Shown one piece after another: positions 8,424-16,369 of a stretch of DNA of 40,666 bases (the first letter of the stretch is position 1; every line of letters starts with the position of its first letter). The position numbers were made by a program, and so were the translations under genes. This DNA comes from Candidatus Izemoplasma sp. (lineage in GTDB: Bacteria; Bacillota_I; Bacilli_A; Izemoplasmatales; Hujiaoplasmataceae). Below the pieces are notes generated by a model that saw only the letters and a program-made list of their open reading frames with translations, did no database searches and was not told where the DNA came from. The stretch spans positions 1 through 40,666 of the forward strand of contig JAIPGD010000008.1 in NCBI GenBank assembly GCA_021736305.1. The letters are read 5' to 3'.

Positions 8424-8452
8424 TTGATAAATATCAAGTTGCGTGATATAAT
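8424..8452 (+). promoter_or_regulatory. Promoter of the NfeD/RDD/SPFH operon
   Basis: TTGATA at 8424-8429, 17-bp spacer, TATAAT at 8447-8452, with an extended -10 TG at 8444-8445. It gives a leader of about 35 bases before the AAGGGGTG ribosome site of the first gene. Confidence 0.8.
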
Positions 8453-8492
8453 TAGTAATAATTATTTAATGTAATATAATAAGGGGTGAACT

Positions 8493-8876
8493 ATGAAAAA
8501 CTTTGAATGGGTTTCAAGAAAAAAGGTGGATGAAATAGCTACTATTTATGAGACAAATATTACTTTAAATAAATCAGCTACCACTTATCTCGAAAAGGCC
8601 TTTATAGTTTTACTTGGCTTGGACAAAGAAAGGCACTTAATTGCAATTAAGCCAATAAGAAAAGGACAAACAGAATTAGAATATATACCAAAAGAACAAC
8701 GACATAATATAACAATCAAATCAAGTTATTCTCGAATAAGTAACAAACGCTTTATTGAAGAAATATCACAGTTAATTAAATTAAATTTTGAAAAACAAAA
8801 CTACTATAAATTTGGTGCTTATTGGAGTGATTCTGAACAAGCTTTAATTATTGATTTAAATAAAGGAGAAATGTAA
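8493..8876 (+). CDS. Unknown 127-aa protein leading the SPFH operon
   Basis: I do not recognise a family. The protein is soluble, with no membrane segment, lysine-rich, and appears mixed alpha/beta (AFIVLLGLDKERHLIAIKPI; a C-terminal strand QALIIDLNKGE). The start has AAGGGGTG seven bases upstream. The TAA is followed one base later by the NfeD-like ATG, so the two are translated together, which hints at a cytoplasmic partner or regulator of the membrane proteins that follow. Confidence 0.75.
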   Translation: MKNFEWVSRKKVDEIATIYETNITLNKSATTYLEKAFIVLLGLDKERHLIAIKPIRKGQTELEYIPKEQRHNITIKSSYSRISNKRFIEEISQLIKLNFEKQNYYKFGAYWSDSEQALIIDLNKGEM

Positions 8877-8877
8877 A

Positions 8878-9327
8878 ATGATACTTGAAATTACCTTAGC
8901 TCAATCTATGATATATATTTGGTTTTCAGTAATAATAATTGCAGCTATTATTGAAGGTATGACAATGGATTTGTCAAGCATTTGGTTTTCAGCCGGAGCA
9001 TTCGTTGCTTTGATTGTTTCAATTTTCTTACCTGAAGCATATTGGCTCCAAATCATTGTATTTATGGTTGCTTCTGTTTTACTATTATTAAGTTTAAGAC
9101 CTATATTCAAAAAATATATGGATCGAAATGAAGTAAGAACAAATGCATCTAGCTTAATTGGCGAGGAAGCTACCTGTATAAAATCAATTCTCGATAACGA
9201 AAGAGGCGAAGTTAAAATACAAGGTAAAATTTGGACAGCAATTTCAAACGAGAACATTTATGAAGGCGAAAAAGTAATTGTATTGGCTATAACAGGTGTT
9301 AAATTGGTTGTTAAGAGGAAAAAATGA
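8878..9327 (+). CDS. NfeD-like membrane protein
   Basis: NfeD-type proteins pair with SPFH/stomatin proteins in membrane microdomains. This 149-aa form has two or three hydrophobic segments within residues 9-72 (WFSVIIIAAIIEGMTMDLSS, WLQIIVFMVASVLLLLSL) and a C-terminal OB-fold-like domain at about 90-149 (SLIGEEATCIKSI, GEVKIQGKIWTAIS, EGEKVIVLAITGVKLVV). It lacks the N-terminal ClpP-like protease domain of long NfeD, so it is the short, truncated class. It overlaps the next gene by four bases (ATGA), and a stomatin-like gene follows, matching the known NfeD-SPFH pairing. Confidence 0.88.
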   Translation: MILEITLAQSMIYIWFSVIIIAAIIEGMTMDLSSIWFSAGAFVALIVSIFLPEAYWLQIIVFMVASVLLLLSLRPIFKKYMDRNEVRTNASSLIGEEATCIKSILDNERGEVKIQGKIWTAISNENIYEGEKVIVLAITGVKLVVKRKK

Positions 9328-10001
9328 GAGCCGGTTTCTTTCGAAGATTAACTTCTGCTTTAATTGATTTAACAATTGTAATTCTCATCGCTTATTTTAG
9401 TTTTGTGCTTTTTGGAAGAACTATTTTGCAAAACCAAGTCACACATTTTGATGATATAGATGAATATTATCAAGAAGTCATCGATGCTTACAATGAAGAC
9501 AATAATTTAATCCAAGTACAATACGAAGAACAAAGAGAGTTAGCAGGCGATGATGAAGAAGCCAGAATTGATGCTTTAAACTTATTTAAAACTAGAATGG
9601 CTGTTTTAAACAGACAATATGCTTTAGATTCAAGCGTCTATAACCGGTTATTATTAGACTATAATATGGGTTTGATATATTACTTTACTATCGGAGTTGG
9701 TTTATTACTCGCAATACTAGTATTAACAACTAGCGGAAACACTATCGGTAGAAGAATATTGAAAATTAAACTCGAAGGCCAAGTAAACTTTGTTAATATT
9801 TTTATTCATGATTTATTATTAAAATATTTCTTAGTCATTATGCTAATATTAATTAGTCCGTATCATGCATTAATTATTATACCAATATATTTCTTAATTG
9901 ATTTAGTATTAATCTTAATCACAAAAGACAAAACAACTATCAGAGATAATTTGTCTAGAATCATTATAAATTACCAATCGAAAAAGAAAACTAATTATTA
10001 G
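9324..10001 (+). CDS. RDD-family membrane protein
   Basis: The 225-aa protein begins RAGFFRRLTSALIDLTIVI, the Arg...Asp pattern of the RDD family in the first helix. Further membrane segments lie at about 111-135 and 155-200. Between helices 1 and 2 is an unusually acidic, probably extracellular or loop insertion of about 70 residues (residues 40-108). The function of RDD proteins is mostly unknown; some are cation antiporters. Sandwiched and overlapped between NfeD and SPFH genes, it probably belongs to the same membrane complex. Confidence 0.78.
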   Translation: MRAGFFRRLTSALIDLTIVILIAYFSFVLFGRTILQNQVTHFDDIDEYYQEVIDAYNEDNNLIQVQYEEQRELAGDDEEARIDALNLFKTRMAVLNRQYALDSSVYNRLLLDYNMGLIYYFTIGVGLLLAILVLTTSGNTIGRRILKIKLEGQVNFVNIFIHDLLLKYFLVIMLILISPYHALIIIPIYFLIDLVLILITKDKTTIRDNLSRIIINYQSKKKTNY

Positions 10002-10012
10002 GAGGAGATTTT

Positions 10013-11005
10013 ATGTTAAGTTTTGAGTTTTTAGCTGTAAATACAACGGCTATAATTGTCTTAGTAGCACTATTGTTAATTATTTTAGTCTACTTAGGCA
10101 CAAGAATTAAGATTGTTCCACAAGCAACATCATATGTAGTTGAAAGATGGGGTAGGTACCATACTACTTGGCAAGCCGGAATGCATTTCCTTGTTCCTTT
10201 CTTTGATAGGACAAAAAGGACTTATGATGTAAGAGGCCATATTAAAGATTTTATTATTTTAAAAGAACAAGTATTAGATTTTCAACCACAAGCAGTTATT
10301 ACAAAAGATAATGTTACAATGCAAATTGATACAGTTGTCTTTTTACAAGTTACTGATTCACATCAATATGTATATGGTGCAGAAAACCCTGGTTTTTTAA
10401 TTGAACAACTAACCGCAACTACACTACGTAACATCATTGGTGAATTAGAATTAGACCAAACATTAACTTCTAGAGATTTAATTAATGAAAGAATGCGTAT
10501 TATTTTAGATGAAGCAACTGACCCATGGGGTATTAAAATAAACCGCGTAGAAGTTAAAAACATTACTCCACCAAAAGAAATCCGTGAAGCAATGGAAAAA
10601 CAAATGCGCGCAGAACGTGAAAGACGTGAGTCAATTTTAATTGCTGAAGGTAAAAAACAAGCAGCTATTTTAACAGCACAAGGTGAAAAAGAAGCAAACA
10701 TCTTAGAAGCTGAAGGTAAAAAAGAAGCAGCAATTAGAGAAGCTGAAGGTCGTTCAGAAGCGATATTAAAAGTTCAAGGTGCTACAGCTAAAGGTATTGA
10801 ATTGATTAAAAGCGCTAAAGCTGATCAAGCAGTTCTTACTTTAGAAGCATACAAAGCTATGGAAAAAGTTTCTCAAGGACAGGCAACCAAAATTATCATA
10901 CCTTCTGAAATGCAAGGTATCGTAGGTTTAGCAAGTGGCTTAGTTGAATCTTTAAAAGATACTAAAGAAGTTAAGGACACAAAAAAAGATAAACCAAAAA
11001 AATAA
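10013..11005 (+). CDS. SPFH/stomatin-like (slipin, QmcA type) protein
   Basis: A 330-aa scaffold protein of membrane microdomains. An N-terminal membrane anchor (residues 10-30) precedes the SPFH/band-7 domain (VVERWGRYHTTWQAGMHFLV, DVRGHIKDF, VTKDNVTMQIDTVV type motifs), then a coiled coil with repeated AEGKKQAA/AQGEKEAN units at about 200-255, and a lysine-rich tail (KDTKKDKPKK). GGAGGAG lies upstream. Length and layout fit slipin/QmcA proteins encoded beside short NfeD. It ends the operon, followed by a terminator. Confidence 0.92.
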   Translation: MLSFEFLAVNTTAIIVLVALLLIILVYLGTRIKIVPQATSYVVERWGRYHTTWQAGMHFLVPFFDRTKRTYDVRGHIKDFIILKEQVLDFQPQAVITKDNVTMQIDTVVFLQVTDSHQYVYGAENPGFLIEQLTATTLRNIIGELELDQTLTSRDLINERMRIILDEATDPWGIKINRVEVKNITPPKEIREAMEKQMRAERERRESILIAEGKKQAAILTAQGEKEANILEAEGKKEAAIREAEGRSEAILKVQGATAKGIELIKSAKADQAVLTLEAYKAMEKVSQGQATKIIIPSEMQGIVGLASGLVESLKDTKEVKDTKKDKPKK

Positions 11006-11020
11006 TTATGTAACAAAAAC

Positions 11021-11073
11021 AAAAGACTATAGAGTGAAAATCAACTATGATTATTAACTTTATAGTCTTTTTT
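11021..11073 (+). terminator. Terminator after the SPFH operon
   Basis: AAAAGACTATA (11021-11031) pairs with TATAGTCTTTT (11061-11071), an 11-bp stem with a 29-base loop, followed by a T-run. Confidence 0.75.
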
Positions 11074-11174
11074 ATATGCATTTTTATTAATTATTTTAAA
11101 TATTTCAAAAAAAAATAAAAGTTTTTTTCTAAAAAGAGCCCTTAAATTAGACATAATATAATTTATTATCAAAT

Positions 11175-11213
11175 AATTAGATATTTATCTAATTTTATGC
11201 TTGACATTAGATA
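11175..11213. promoter_or_regulatory. Probable operator with TTAGATA half-sites
   Basis: A perfect 9-bp inverted repeat AATTAGATA-TT-TATCTAATT lies at 11175-11194, and a third TTAGATA copy is at 11207-11213, just inside the -35 element of the MFS promoter. A variant TTAGACA is at 11147-11153 and another TTAGATA at 12737-12743 upstream of the ArsR gene. These are a plausible binding motif for the ArsR-type protein encoded downstream; the assignment is inference. Confidence 0.55.
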
Positions 11214-11229
11214 AATTTTGTAGTAGAAT
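11201..11229 (+). promoter_or_regulatory. MFS transporter promoter
   Basis: TTGACA at 11201-11206, 17-bp spacer, TAGAAT at 11224-11229: close to sigma-A consensus and overlapped by the TTAGATA operator candidate. Confidence 0.8.
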
Positions 11230-11258
11230 AAAATCATCAAAGCTTAGGAGGCTAACAT

Positions 11259-12572
11259 ATGACAAAAAAACTTTTAAAAAATAAAAATTTCTCGATACTA
11301 ATTATTGGTAATTTTATGTCACTACTCGGTAGTAATATCCAACAATTTGTCTTATCCTTATATGTATTAGACAAAACTGGATCAGCAACACTGTTTGCCT
11401 CTATGTTAGCTATTTCAATTTTACCTAGAATTATCTTCTCACCAATAGCTGGAGTTTTTGGAGATTGGTTCGATAAGAAAAAATCAATTGTTTTATTAGA
11501 TACCTTAAACGGAGTACTTCTTTTAGGATTTGCTGCAATCTTCTTCTTCGATGGTGATTTATCATTAGGGTTGATATATTTATTAGTCATCTTACTTGAG
11601 GTTACTGAAATATTCTTTCACTCATCAATGTCAGCTGTATTACCAAGTGTAGTTGAAAAAGAAGATTATTTAGAAGCAAATTCATTAAGATCAATAATTG
11701 TATCATTCGGACAATTAATGGGACCTGTTTTAGGAGCATTAATATATGGCGGGTTTGGTTTGTTACTAGCAATACTAATTAATGCAATTAGCTTTTTACT
11801 GTCAGCTATTAGTGAATTATTTATTGAAATACCTAAAATTAAACAAGCGACTAACAAAAAGAACTTTTCGAGTTTTAAAAAAGATTTTGTATCAGGATTA
11901 CAAATTATAAAAAACAGCAAATCAATCAGAACAATTATCGCACTCGCAACAATTATAAATTTTAGTATCTCGCCTTTTTATGCAATAGGAATGATTTATG
12001 TTCTAAAAGAAATTTTAACTGTAGGAAATATTCAAATCGGTTTTTACCAATCCTGCTTAACTGCTTCAATGATTATTGCACCAATTATTGTAACTTCTAA
12101 ACTTAAAAAAGCAAAATTAGGTAATGTATTAAACATTTCGTTTATCGCAGTTTCAATATTAATTGCATTAATTTCTTTAAGCACAACACAATTTATGCTA
12201 GGACTTGGCAACAACAATAATGTTTCATATATTTATATCATTGTTTTAGTCTTCATAATGGGATTGTTTATTACTACTGTAAATATTGGAATATACACTT
12301 TAGTTCAAAAAATTGTCCCTTTGGAATATATGGGAAGAACTTCAACCGTTTTAGGATTATTAGCAACTATAGCGATTCCAATTGGACAAATCTTATTCGG
12401 AATCTTATATGATAATTTACATTCGAGTATAGTTATACTAATAAATGCATCAATTATATTAATCGCAGTATTATTCTTTTACAATAGTTTAAAAAATATT
12501 AAATCAGAAGCAGAAACTGATTTCCAAGAAATATCAAATCGTAATGGAGGTGAATTAGCTAATGAATTTTAA
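11259..12572 (+). CDS. MFS efflux transporter
   Basis: A 437-aa major-facilitator protein with about 12 hydrophobic segments. The N-terminus (NFSILIIGNFMSLLGSNIQQF) and the loop GVFGDWFDKKKSIVLLD match the MFS_3 subgroup, which includes macrolide-efflux and siderophore-export type pumps, so drug or metabolite export is the best guess; the substrate is unknown. AGGAGG lies before the ATG. The 3' end overlaps a 43-aa open frame, and an ArsR-type regulator gene follows, a common pairing in which the regulator controls the pump. The gene is head-on to replication. Confidence 0.85.
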   Translation: MTKKLLKNKNFSILIIGNFMSLLGSNIQQFVLSLYVLDKTGSATLFASMLAISILPRIIFSPIAGVFGDWFDKKKSIVLLDTLNGVLLLGFAAIFFFDGDLSLGLIYLLVILLEVTEIFFHSSMSAVLPSVVEKEDYLEANSLRSIIVSFGQLMGPVLGALIYGGFGLLLAILINAISFLLSAISELFIEIPKIKQATNKKNFSSFKKDFVSGLQIIKNSKSIRTIIALATIINFSISPFYAIGMIYVLKEILTVGNIQIGFYQSCLTASMIIAPIIVTSKLKKAKLGNVLNISFIAVSILIALISLSTTQFMLGLGNNNNVSYIYIIVLVFIMGLFITTVNIGIYTLVQKIVPLEYMGRTSTVLGLLATIAIPIGQILFGILYDNLHSSIVILINASIILIAVLFFYNSLKNIKSEAETDFQEISNRNGGELANEF

Positions 12573-12693
12573 AATTAAAAATAACTTAGACAAGGTATAT
12601 AATTTCTTAGATATCTCTAATGTAAATTCCAACTCAAATCAAATAGAATGCATATCTTGTAATAAGTTTTATAATTTAAACAATCTTAAATAA
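12562..12693 (+). CDS. 43-aa CxxC microprotein overlapping the MFS gene
   Basis: A small open frame starts at ATG 12562, inside the last codons of the MFS gene in another frame, with GGAGGTG nine bases upstream, and ends at TAA 12691-12693. It begins MNFKIKNNLDKVYNFLDISN, has a single CxxC (ECISC, residues 29-33), and ends NKFYNLNNLK. The strong ribosome site and overlapping start support a translated peptide, perhaps a metal- or redox-responsive partner of the pump. It could also be a remnant; no family is recognised. Confidence 0.5.
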   Translation: MNFKIKNNLDKVYNFLDISNVNSNSNQIECISCNKFYNLNNLK

Positions 12694-12703
12694 AAAATAA
12701 TAA

Positions 12704-12768
12704 TGTATAAAACTTGGCTAAATATATTTATGTAAATTAGATATATTTTCATAGCCAGGTTTTGTATA
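12704..12768 (+). repeat. Long inverted repeat across the ArsR control region
   Basis: The left arm core AAAACTTGGCTA (12709-12720) pairs with TAGCCAGGTTTT (12752-12763); with G-U pairs and one mismatch-free extension the RNA stem reaches about 17 bp (12704-12768). The 31-base loop contains a TTAGATA half-site at 12737-12743. The right arm runs into TTTTG, so it may terminate the MFS-microprotein transcript. It sits directly upstream of the ArsR -10 element. Confidence 0.6.
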
Positions 12769-12777
12769 TGTTATAAT
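12769..12777 (+). promoter_or_regulatory. Promoter of the ArsR-type regulator
   Basis: An extended -10 element TGtTATAAT at 12769-12777 has no good -35 hexamer. Transcription from it would begin near 12784, past the TTG at 12781 and before the ATG at 12823. Confidence 0.65.
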
Positions 12778-12822
12778 GAATTGAAGAGTATTAATGAAAA
12801 TAAAAACAAGGAGACTAATAGT

Positions 12823-13911
12823 ATGAAATTTATATATCAAAAAGAAACAAGTAAAATCTACGATTATATATTGTTCCCGAGATTATATTATATAGACAAT
12901 GAAATCGAAAAAGTTGAAGAAAATTTTTATGAAGGAATTTTAGATAAAAAATATATAGAATTAGCAAAATCCGCAAAAGAAAAGCTTTCCCCATATAAAA
13001 ATGTAATTGATAAATTTTATCATGAAGATATTTATAGTAATTATGATTTTGTAAATATTTTATTTTACGCCTTCCCTTTAGAAGACATAAAAGATTTCGA
13101 AGAATATTTTGAAAAAATTAATTCATATAATGGAACTGACTTAAAAAGAATTTTGTTAAACGCAATTATTAAAGCCTATGATGAAGAAACTACTAAAATT
13201 GAAAATTATTCAAACGATGCTGATGTATTAAATTTTATTAATAAATTAGAAATTGAACCAAAGTATAAGTGGACACTTCTATTAATGATGCAAAGCCCAC
13301 AAACTTATGTTAAGGATTTTTTTGATTTATTAACTTCAGTTAAACCTATTTTTGATTCATTATATAATAACAAAGATGTAAACCTCATTGAAATCGGAGA
13401 AGAATTAGTAACTAAGCTAAAAGATAATCCTGAAGAAACTATTAAAGAAATCACTTATGGTTCAGTGAGTTTTAATGTTCTTGATATGGATGTTACATAT
13501 GTATACGTTTCTTACTTTTTCCCATATACATTAAGAGTTATAAGCTTAGAAAAGTATAACTACTTTATTTGGGGATATACCCTAGAAGAGACATTTAAAA
13601 AAGTTAATCAAATAAATCAAGATAAACAGATCCAAAGAGTAAAAATATTTAAAGCTTTAGGTGACAATACTCGTTACAATACTTTAAAATTAATTGCAGA
13701 AGGTACAAGTTCAACTAAAAAAATTGCTAATGCTTTAGATGTTTCAAGTGCGACCATTTCTTATCATCTAAATGAATTCGTTAATACAGGTATTATTAAT
13801 ATTGATAATCGAAACCGAAAAGCTGGCTATGTTATTAATTATGATTTACTAAACAATATTTTCGAAGATTTAAAAAATGATTTATTATTTCCTAATAAAA
13901 AGACTGATTAA
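12823..13911 (+). CDS. ArsR-type winged-helix regulator with large N-terminal sensor domain
   Basis: A 362-aa protein. The last 97 residues are an ArsR-type winged helix (VKIFKALGDNTRYNTLKLIA, then the HTH IANALDVSSATISYHLNEF). The preceding 265 residues are an acidic, tyrosine-rich domain I cannot name but typical of large ArsR relatives found beside transporters. The protein has no cysteine at all, so the classic ELCVCDL thiol metal site is absent and another ligand is likely. The ATG at 12823 has AAGGAG nine bases upstream; the in-frame TTG at 12781 has no ribosome site and lies at or before the likely transcript start. It probably represses the adjacent MFS gene and itself. Confidence 0.85.
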   Translation: MKFIYQKETSKIYDYILFPRLYYIDNEIEKVEENFYEGILDKKYIELAKSAKEKLSPYKNVIDKFYHEDIYSNYDFVNILFYAFPLEDIKDFEEYFEKINSYNGTDLKRILLNAIIKAYDEETTKIENYSNDADVLNFINKLEIEPKYKWTLLLMMQSPQTYVKDFFDLLTSVKPIFDSLYNNKDVNLIEIGEELVTKLKDNPEETIKEITYGSVSFNVLDMDVTYVYVSYFFPYTLRVISLEKYNYFIWGYTLEETFKKVNQINQDKQIQRVKIFKALGDNTRYNTLKLIAEGTSSTKKIANALDVSSATISYHLNEFVNTGIINIDNRNRKAGYVINYDLLNNIFEDLKNDLLFPNKKTD

Positions 13912-13926
13912 TTAATCAGCTTTTTT
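13904..13926 (+). terminator. Terminator overlapping the ArsR stop codon
   Basis: The palindrome CTGATTAATTAATCAG (13904-13919) includes the TAA stop and is followed by TTTTTT at 13921-13926. Confidence 0.75.
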
Positions 13927-13941
13927 ATAATCACCTATATT

Positions 13942-13976
13942 AAAAAACCACCAAAATTGGTGGTTTTCTTTTTTTT
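13942..13976. terminator. Bidirectional terminator, mainly for ldh
   Basis: AAAACCACC (13944-13952) pairs with GGTGGTTTT (13959-13967) around an AAAATT loop. T-runs follow on the plus strand, and on the minus strand the stem is followed by TTTTTTAA, right after the ldh stop. Confidence 0.85.
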
Positions 13977-14919
13977 ATATATCCATTTTATTTAAACTGT
14001 CTTTAAGTATTTTTGCAGATTTCTTAAGTTTTTCATCTTCATCTTCTGATAAATTTAACTTAACTACATGGTGAATCCCATCTCGGTTTAAAACCGCTGG
14101 TAATCCAATATATAAATCTGGATCAATATCATATGCGCCGTTATTATAAGCTGATACTGGCATAATTCTATTTTCATTATTGAAAATTGCCGCAGTAATT
14201 CTTACTAACGCCATCCCGACGCCATAATAAGTTGCTTTTTTGCGTTTAATAATTTCTTGAGCCGCATCTCTAACCTTTAGATAAATTTTATCTAAATCTT
14301 GAAATTCAATCTCATCCATAGTGTTTATTACATCCTTAATTGGTTTCGCGCCAACAAACGCATTTGACCAACACACAAATTCAGTGTCCCCATGTTCTCC
14401 TAAAATATATGCATGGACATTTCTTGAATCAATATTAATATATTTAGATATTTCATAACGTAAACGAGCAGTATCTAAACTCGTTCCACTTCCCAAAACT
14501 CTTGATGAAGGAAGTTTTGATTCTTTCCAAGCAACATAAGTTAGTACATCTACTGGATTAGAAGCTGTTAATATAATACCATCAAATCCAGAATCCATGA
14601 TTTGACGAACTACACTTTTAATTATCGAAGCATTACGATTAAGCAAATCAATTCTAGACTCTCCAGGTTTTTGATTAACCCCGGCTGTAATAACAACCAA
14701 ACCAGCATCCTTACATTCTGAATAATCTCCGGCTTTTATAGTCATCTTTCTTGGCGCAAAAGCTAAACCATGATTTAAATCCATTGCTTCGCCTTCAGCT
14801 TTATCTTTATTAAGATCAACCAAAATTAATTCTTCGACTGTTCCTTGATTTAATAATGCATAAGCATAACTCATACCAACAAAACCAGTTCCTATTATAA
14901 CCACTTTACTTTTACTCAT
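13975..14919 (-). CDS. ldh: L-lactate dehydrogenase
   Basis: Reduces pyruvate to L-lactate with NADH, regenerating NAD in fermentation. The 314-aa protein has the Rossmann motif GTGFVG (residues 10-15), the substrate-loop Arg89 (GESRIDLLNRN), Arg152 in DTARLRYE, and catalytic His176 in YILGEHGDTEF. LDH rather than malate dehydrogenase is supported by the overall lactate-type signature, although a few residues separate the two. AAGGGGTG lies before the ATG; a TATAAT -10 is at 14942-14947 on the minus strand, so it can be transcribed alone. Confidence 0.94.
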   Translation of the reverse strand: MSKSKVVIIGTGFVGMSYAYALLNQGTVEELILVDLNKDKAEGEAMDLNHGLAFAPRKMTIKAGDYSECKDAGLVVITAGVNQKPGESRIDLLNRNASIIKSVVRQIMDSGFDGIILTASNPVDVLTYVAWKESKLPSSRVLGSGTSLDTARLRYEISKYINIDSRNVHAYILGEHGDTEFVCWSNAFVGAKPIKDVINTMDEIEFQDLDKIYLKVRDAAQEIIKRKKATYYGVGMALVRITAAIFNNENRIMPVSAYNNGAYDIDPDLYIGLPAVLNRDGIHHVVKLNLSEDEDEKLKKSAKILKDSLNKMDI

Positions 14920-14998
14920 AATTTCTTCACCCCTTAATTATATTATACCTTAATTAACAAATATAATATATTAATAAGACATTGGCATTAATGATGAT

Positions 14999-16369
14999 TT
15001 AAAATTCACAGTGCTTAGGAGTTCTTGGAAAAGGTATAACATCTCTTATGTTATCTACACCTGTTACATACATAATCATTCTTTCTAATCCTAAACCAAA
15101 TCCAGAATGTTTATTTCCTCCATACTTTCTTAAATCCTTATACCACCATAAATCTTTATCGCTTATATTCATTTCTTCCATTCGTTTTTCTAAGTAATCT
15201 AATCTTTCTTCTCTTTGAGATCCACCAATTAATTCACCAGCAAGCGGTACTAATAAATCCATTGCCGCAACCGTTTCATCATCATCATTTAAACGCATAT
15301 AAAAAGCTTTTAAATCTTTTGGCCAATCAGTAACAAACACTGGCCCTCCAAAATGTTTGGTTAAAAATTTCTCATGTTCAGTTGCTAAATCATTGCCTTC
15401 AGCAGCTTTTATTGTGAATTTTTCATTGTGTTTTTTTAAAATTTCAAGCGCTTTTTTATAAGTAATGCGTATAAAGGTCTTAGTTTGGACATTTTTTAAC
15501 TTTTCAATTAAACCTTTTTCCACAAATTTATTAAAGAATTCTAATTCACTTTGACAATTTTTAAATAGATCGTCAATTATGAATTTTATCATTTCTTCAG
15601 CCAATTCCATGTTATCTTTCAAGTCAAAAAACGCTACTTCTGGCTCTATCATCCAAAACTCAGAAGCGTGCCTTGGAGTGTTAGATTTCTCCGCTCTAAA
15701 GGTTGGACCAAAGGTATAAACTTTGCTAAAAGCTAAAGCAAAGGCTTCCGCCTGTAATTGGCCAGTTACGGTCAAATTCGTCTTTTTACCGAAAAAATCA
15801 TTAAAAAAATCTTTTTCTGGCTTTTCACTATCTAGTGTGCTTACTTGAAATAACTCCCCTGCACCTTCCGCATCATTTGCAGTAATTAAAGGAGCGTGTA
15901 AATAAATAAAATTACGCTCTTGAAAGAAGCGATGTATTGCAAATGAAACAACAGATCTCACTCTGAATACTGCATTGAATAAATTAGTTCTTGATCTAAA
16001 ATGAGCATTCTCTCTTAGAAATTCTCGTGAGTGTCTCTTTGGTTGAATTGGATAATCTTCAAGTGAACCACCCTTTAATAAAATAGTTTCAGCTTTAACC
16101 TCAAAAGGTTGTTTCATATTTGGTGTTAAAACCAATTTCCCCTCAACTGAAATAGCCGAACCTACATTGAATTTTGCGACCTCTTTAAAGTTTTCTAATG
16201 CTTTATCTTCATAAACAATTTGTATTGATTCAAATGCAGTTCCATCATTTAAATCAATAAAACCAAATTCTTTTTGTGAACGATTGTTTCTAATCCAGCC
16301 CTTGAGTTTAATTTTTTTATCGACAAATTTCTTTGTATCTAATAATAATTTTTTTACTTCTGCATCCAT
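14999..16369 (-). CDS. asnS: Asparaginyl-tRNA synthetase
   Basis: Charges tRNA-Asn. The 456-aa class IIb enzyme has an N-terminal OB-fold anticodon-binding domain (KLKGWIRNNRSQKEFGFIDLNDG), motif 2 region (FGPTFRAEKSNTPRHASEFWMIEPE) and motif 3 (SGFGLGLERMIMYVTG), ending DVIPFPRTPKHCEF, the AsnRS rather than AspRS ending. Its ATG overlaps the end of the AlkD-like gene by 16 bases with GGGAG upstream. Both lie under a T-box leader with an AAC (Asn) specifier, so expression should rise when tRNA-Asn is uncharged. Confidence 0.97.
   Translation of the reverse strand: MDAEVKKLLLDTKKFVDKKIKLKGWIRNNRSQKEFGFIDLNDGTAFESIQIVYEDKALENFKEVAKFNVGSAISVEGKLVLTPNMKQPFEVKAETILLKGGSLEDYPIQPKRHSREFLRENAHFRSRTNLFNAVFRVRSVVSFAIHRFFQERNFIYLHAPLITANDAEGAGELFQVSTLDSEKPEKDFFNDFFGKKTNLTVTGQLQAEAFALAFSKVYTFGPTFRAEKSNTPRHASEFWMIEPEVAFFDLKDNMELAEEMIKFIIDDLFKNCQSELEFFNKFVEKGLIEKLKNVQTKTFIRITYKKALEILKKHNEKFTIKAAEGNDLATEHEKFLTKHFGGPVFVTDWPKDLKAFYMRLNDDDETVAAMDLLVPLAGELIGGSQREERLDYLEKRMEEMNISDKDLWWYKDLRKYGGNKHSGFGLGLERMIMYVTGVDNIRDVIPFPRTPKHCEF

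Noticed and set aside
12781-12822. TTG start that would lengthen the ArsR-type regulator by 14 residues
   Set aside because: It has no ribosome binding site and lies at or before the likely transcription start set by the extended -10 at 12769-12777, whereas ATG 12823 has AAGGAG.
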